Assembly: GCA_009773415.1 (NCBI GenBank) | Contig: WSNO01000011.1 | Coordinates: forward strand, 62,001 to 126,000 | Source: Nitrospirota bacterium | GTDB lineage: Bacteria; Nitrospirota; Thermodesulfovibrionia; Thermodesulfovibrionales; Dissulfurispiraceae | DNA length: 64,000 nt | Direction of reading: 5' to 3' | Shown here: piece after piece, positions 62,769 to 64,000 of the stretch | How the letters are laid out: every line of letters starts with the position of its first letter | Position numbering within the stretch: the first letter of the stretch is position 1 | Notes under the pieces: generated by a model | Database searches by the model: none | What the model was told of the DNA's origin: nothing | Seen by the model: only the letters and a program-made list of their open reading frames with translations | Position numbers and translations under genes: made by a program

Positions 62769-63542
62769 ATGGAAGACAAATTGATTATCCGAGGCATCGA
62801 GTTCCAGTCCCGCCTCTGGGTGGGTACCGGCAAGTACAAGGATTTTGACGAAACCGCTCGGGCCATCGAAGCATCAGGCGCCGACATGGTCACGGTTGCG
62901 GTCCGTCGCGTCAACATCACCGACCGCAACTCGCCGAACCTGCTCGACTACCTTGACCCGAAGAAGTACAAAATCCTGCCGAATACCGCGGGCTGTTACA
63001 CTGTTGAAGACGCCCTGCGCTACTCACGCCTTGCCCGCGAAGCAGGCGTTTCGGACCTCATCAAGCTGGAGGTCATTGCGGATGAAAAGACGCTCTTCCC
63101 CGATGTCATCGGGCTGTTGCAGGCAACAGAAATTCTGGCAAAAGAGGGCTTTGTCGTTTTCCCCTATACCAATGACGACCCGGTTATGTGCAGACGTCTC
63201 GAAGATGCAGGCGCTGCCGCGGTCATGCCGCTCGGCGCGCCCATCGGCTCCGGCCTGGGCCTCCGCAACCCGTACAACATCAAAATCATCCTTGAGCACT
63301 CAAAAGTGCCGGTCATCGTCGATGCCGGTGTCGGCACCGCTTCCGATGCGACCATTGCCATGGAGCTCGGCTGCGATGCCGTACTGATCAACACCGCAAT
63401 CGCCGGAGCACAAGACCCGATTGCGATGGCGGCCGCGATGAAGCATGCCACTATCGCAGGCCGGCTTGCGTTCAGGGCAGGCCGTATCGGCAAAAAACTC
63501 TATGCAACGGCAAGCAGCCCGCTGGACGGGATGCTTCTTTAA
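62769..63542 (+). CDS. thiG: Thiazole synthase ThiG
   Basis: ThiG makes the thiazole phosphate carboxylate of thiamine from deoxyxylulose phosphate, ThiS-thiocarboxylate and dehydroglycine. 257 residues, normal length: [48 protein letters not shown] (catalytic Lys), [13 protein letters not shown], and [13 protein letters not shown]. The ribosome site GGAGGGAG is 3 bases before the ATG. thiS, thiH, thiF and thiE are not adjacent, unlike in most thi operons. Confidence 0.95.
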   Translation: MEDKLIIRGIEFQSRLWVGTGKYKDFDETARAIEASGADMVTVAVRRVNITDRNSPNLLDYLDPKKYKILPNTAGCYTVEDALRYSRLAREAGVSDLIKLEVIADEKTLFPDVIGLLQATEILAKEGFVVFPYTNDDPVMCRRLEDAGAAAVMPLGAPIGSGLGLRNPYNIKIILEHSKVPVIVDAGVGTASDATIAMELGCDAVLINTAIAGAQDPIAMAAAMKHATIAGRLAFRAGRIGKKLYATASSPLDGMLL

Positions 63543-64000
63543 AAAACCGGAAACGAAAAAAACTTGCCACAAAAAAGGGAGAGGCCGGACCTCTCCCTTT
63601 TTTGTGGCGGGGTTCCGGCGCCTCCCGAACGCGGGAAAAGAGCATGACGACGGAGCGGGGCTGAACAGTATATGCATACCCCGCAATGAACGTCGCCGTC
63701 CCCGAGGGAACGATATCATCCGGAGACGGCAGCGACGTATCCATAACCCGCTGCCAGCCTGTCCCTGCTTCATTGCGGGGCAGCTCAAAGTCAAGCGGCT
63801 CCCAGTAGGCGTTCATCATGCAGTGGAACGTGAAGCTGCGCATCAGGCTCCGGACCGAAAACGCTATGCTGTGCGAGTGGTCGCTCCAGTCGGGCCGGTT
63901 GAGACGCACTCCGTGCCACTGCACTTCGGCATGCCGGATAAGCTCATTGAGACTGAAGCCGAGGTCGATCCTTGCAGTATCGCTTTCCTGCCGTTGTGCA
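63472..64000 (-). CDS. glgX: Glycogen debranching enzyme GlgX, C-terminal part
   Basis: The gene runs in from the right edge, so only the C-terminal 175 or so codons are here. [50 protein letters not shown] and the final [12 protein letters not shown]...[14 protein letters not shown] match GlgX-type isoamylases, which debranch phosphorylase-trimmed glycogen. Typical GlgX ends a few residues after PRSVVxL. Here the frame goes on for about 45 more residues, through the terminator hairpin and 71 bases into thiG antisense, to a stop at 63472. Either this is a real extension or the stop was lost. Confidence 0.78.
   Translation of the reverse strand, partial: AQRQESDTARIDLGFSLNELIRHAEVQWHGVRLNRPDWSDHSHSIAFSVRSLMRSFTFHCMMNAYWEPLDFELPRNEAGTGWQRVMDTSLPSPDDIVPSGTATFIAGYAYTVQPRSVVMLFSRVREAPEPRHKKGRGPASPFFVASFFRFRFFKEASRPAGCLPLHRVFCRYGLP
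63566..63608. terminator. Strong bidirectional terminator between thiG and glgX
   Basis: A perfect inverted repeat GCCACAAAAAAGGGAGAGG / CCTCTCCCTTTTTTGTGGC around a CCGGA loop, with T runs on each side. It separates thiG (plus) from the converging glgX end (minus). The glgX frame reads through it. Confidence 0.88.

Overview
The window (about 57% GC by eye) is chromosomal DNA of a Gram-negative, strictly anaerobic bacterium. It carries LPS heptosyltransferases, a trimeric NAD-linked [FeFe]-hydrogenase with its full maturation set, a Rex regulator, rubrerythrin, rubredoxin and an A-type flavoprotein, multiheme cytochromes c and de novo cobalamin genes. The combination suggests a Nitrospirota or deltaproteobacterial-type anaerobe. 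This taxonomic guess is inference; no rRNA is present. There are no phage, IS or CRISPR regions, only a few decayed gene pieces.

Layout. (1) 1-242: start of a NapC/NirT-type cytochrome c. (2) 359-14424, minus strand: a compact, mostly overlapping cobalamin block. A cobalamin riboswitch with an intrinsic terminator precedes cobU-cobT-cobS-cobC-cbiP-cbiB-cobD-cbiA and a fused cbiX-cbiC. A second cobalamin riboswitch then precedes the cobalt ECF transporter (cbiM, a cbiN-like gene, cbiQ, cbiO), cobO and cbiD. The other corrin-ring genes (cbiE/F/G/H/J/L/T) are not here. (3) 14.7-20.1 kb: ytxH-mutS2 and a convergent hybrid histidine kinase. (4) 20.3-25.3 kb: an arsenosugar / 'rSAM-selenodomain' neighbourhood: ArsS, a peroxidase-like CMD protein, a fatty-acid-hydroxylase-like membrane protein, a TIGR04282 glycosyltransferase, a MerA-like flavoprotein and a TVP38 membrane protein. 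(5) 25.5-26.4 kb: a scar with a Cys-rich small gene, the C-terminal stub of miaA and a DnaB-like helicase fragment.

(6) 26.6-40.5 kb, plus strand: the centrepiece, one nearly continuous run rex-hydC-hydB-hydA-hydG-aspA-hydF-hydE, then a thioredoxin-like ferredoxin, a PAS-containing sensory-type [FeFe]-hydrogenase and a SpoIIE-type phosphatase. It is followed by a 1005-residue hybrid kinase. Rex probably couples expression to NADH/NAD+. The sensory hydrogenase/phosphatase pair probably reports H2 or redox state. (7) 43.7-46.1 kb: peptide-ABC ATPases dppD/dppF and a small membrane protein. (8) 46.1-49.4 kb, minus: an operon of an octaheme HAO-like cytochrome, an iron-sulfur-type flavoprotein, a CMD protein and a radical SAM/SPASM enzyme. 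This is the best candidate for an undescribed system in the window.

(9) 49.6-53.6 kb, minus: a secreted dienelactone hydrolase, then oxidative-stress genes (rubrerythrin, A-type flavoprotein, a rubredoxin fusion, a peroxiredoxin cut off just before its active site, and a Fur/PerR regulator). (10) 53.7-56.7 kb: LPS genes (a heptosyltransferase-GmhB fusion, then waaC) and a DUF296 protein. (11) 56.8-64.0 kb: a DsrE-like protein, tRNA-Ser(UGA), a Tim44-like protein, transketolase, htpG, a TPP riboswitch with thiG, and the 3' end of glgX. Gene symbols are given only where sequence motifs make the family plain.
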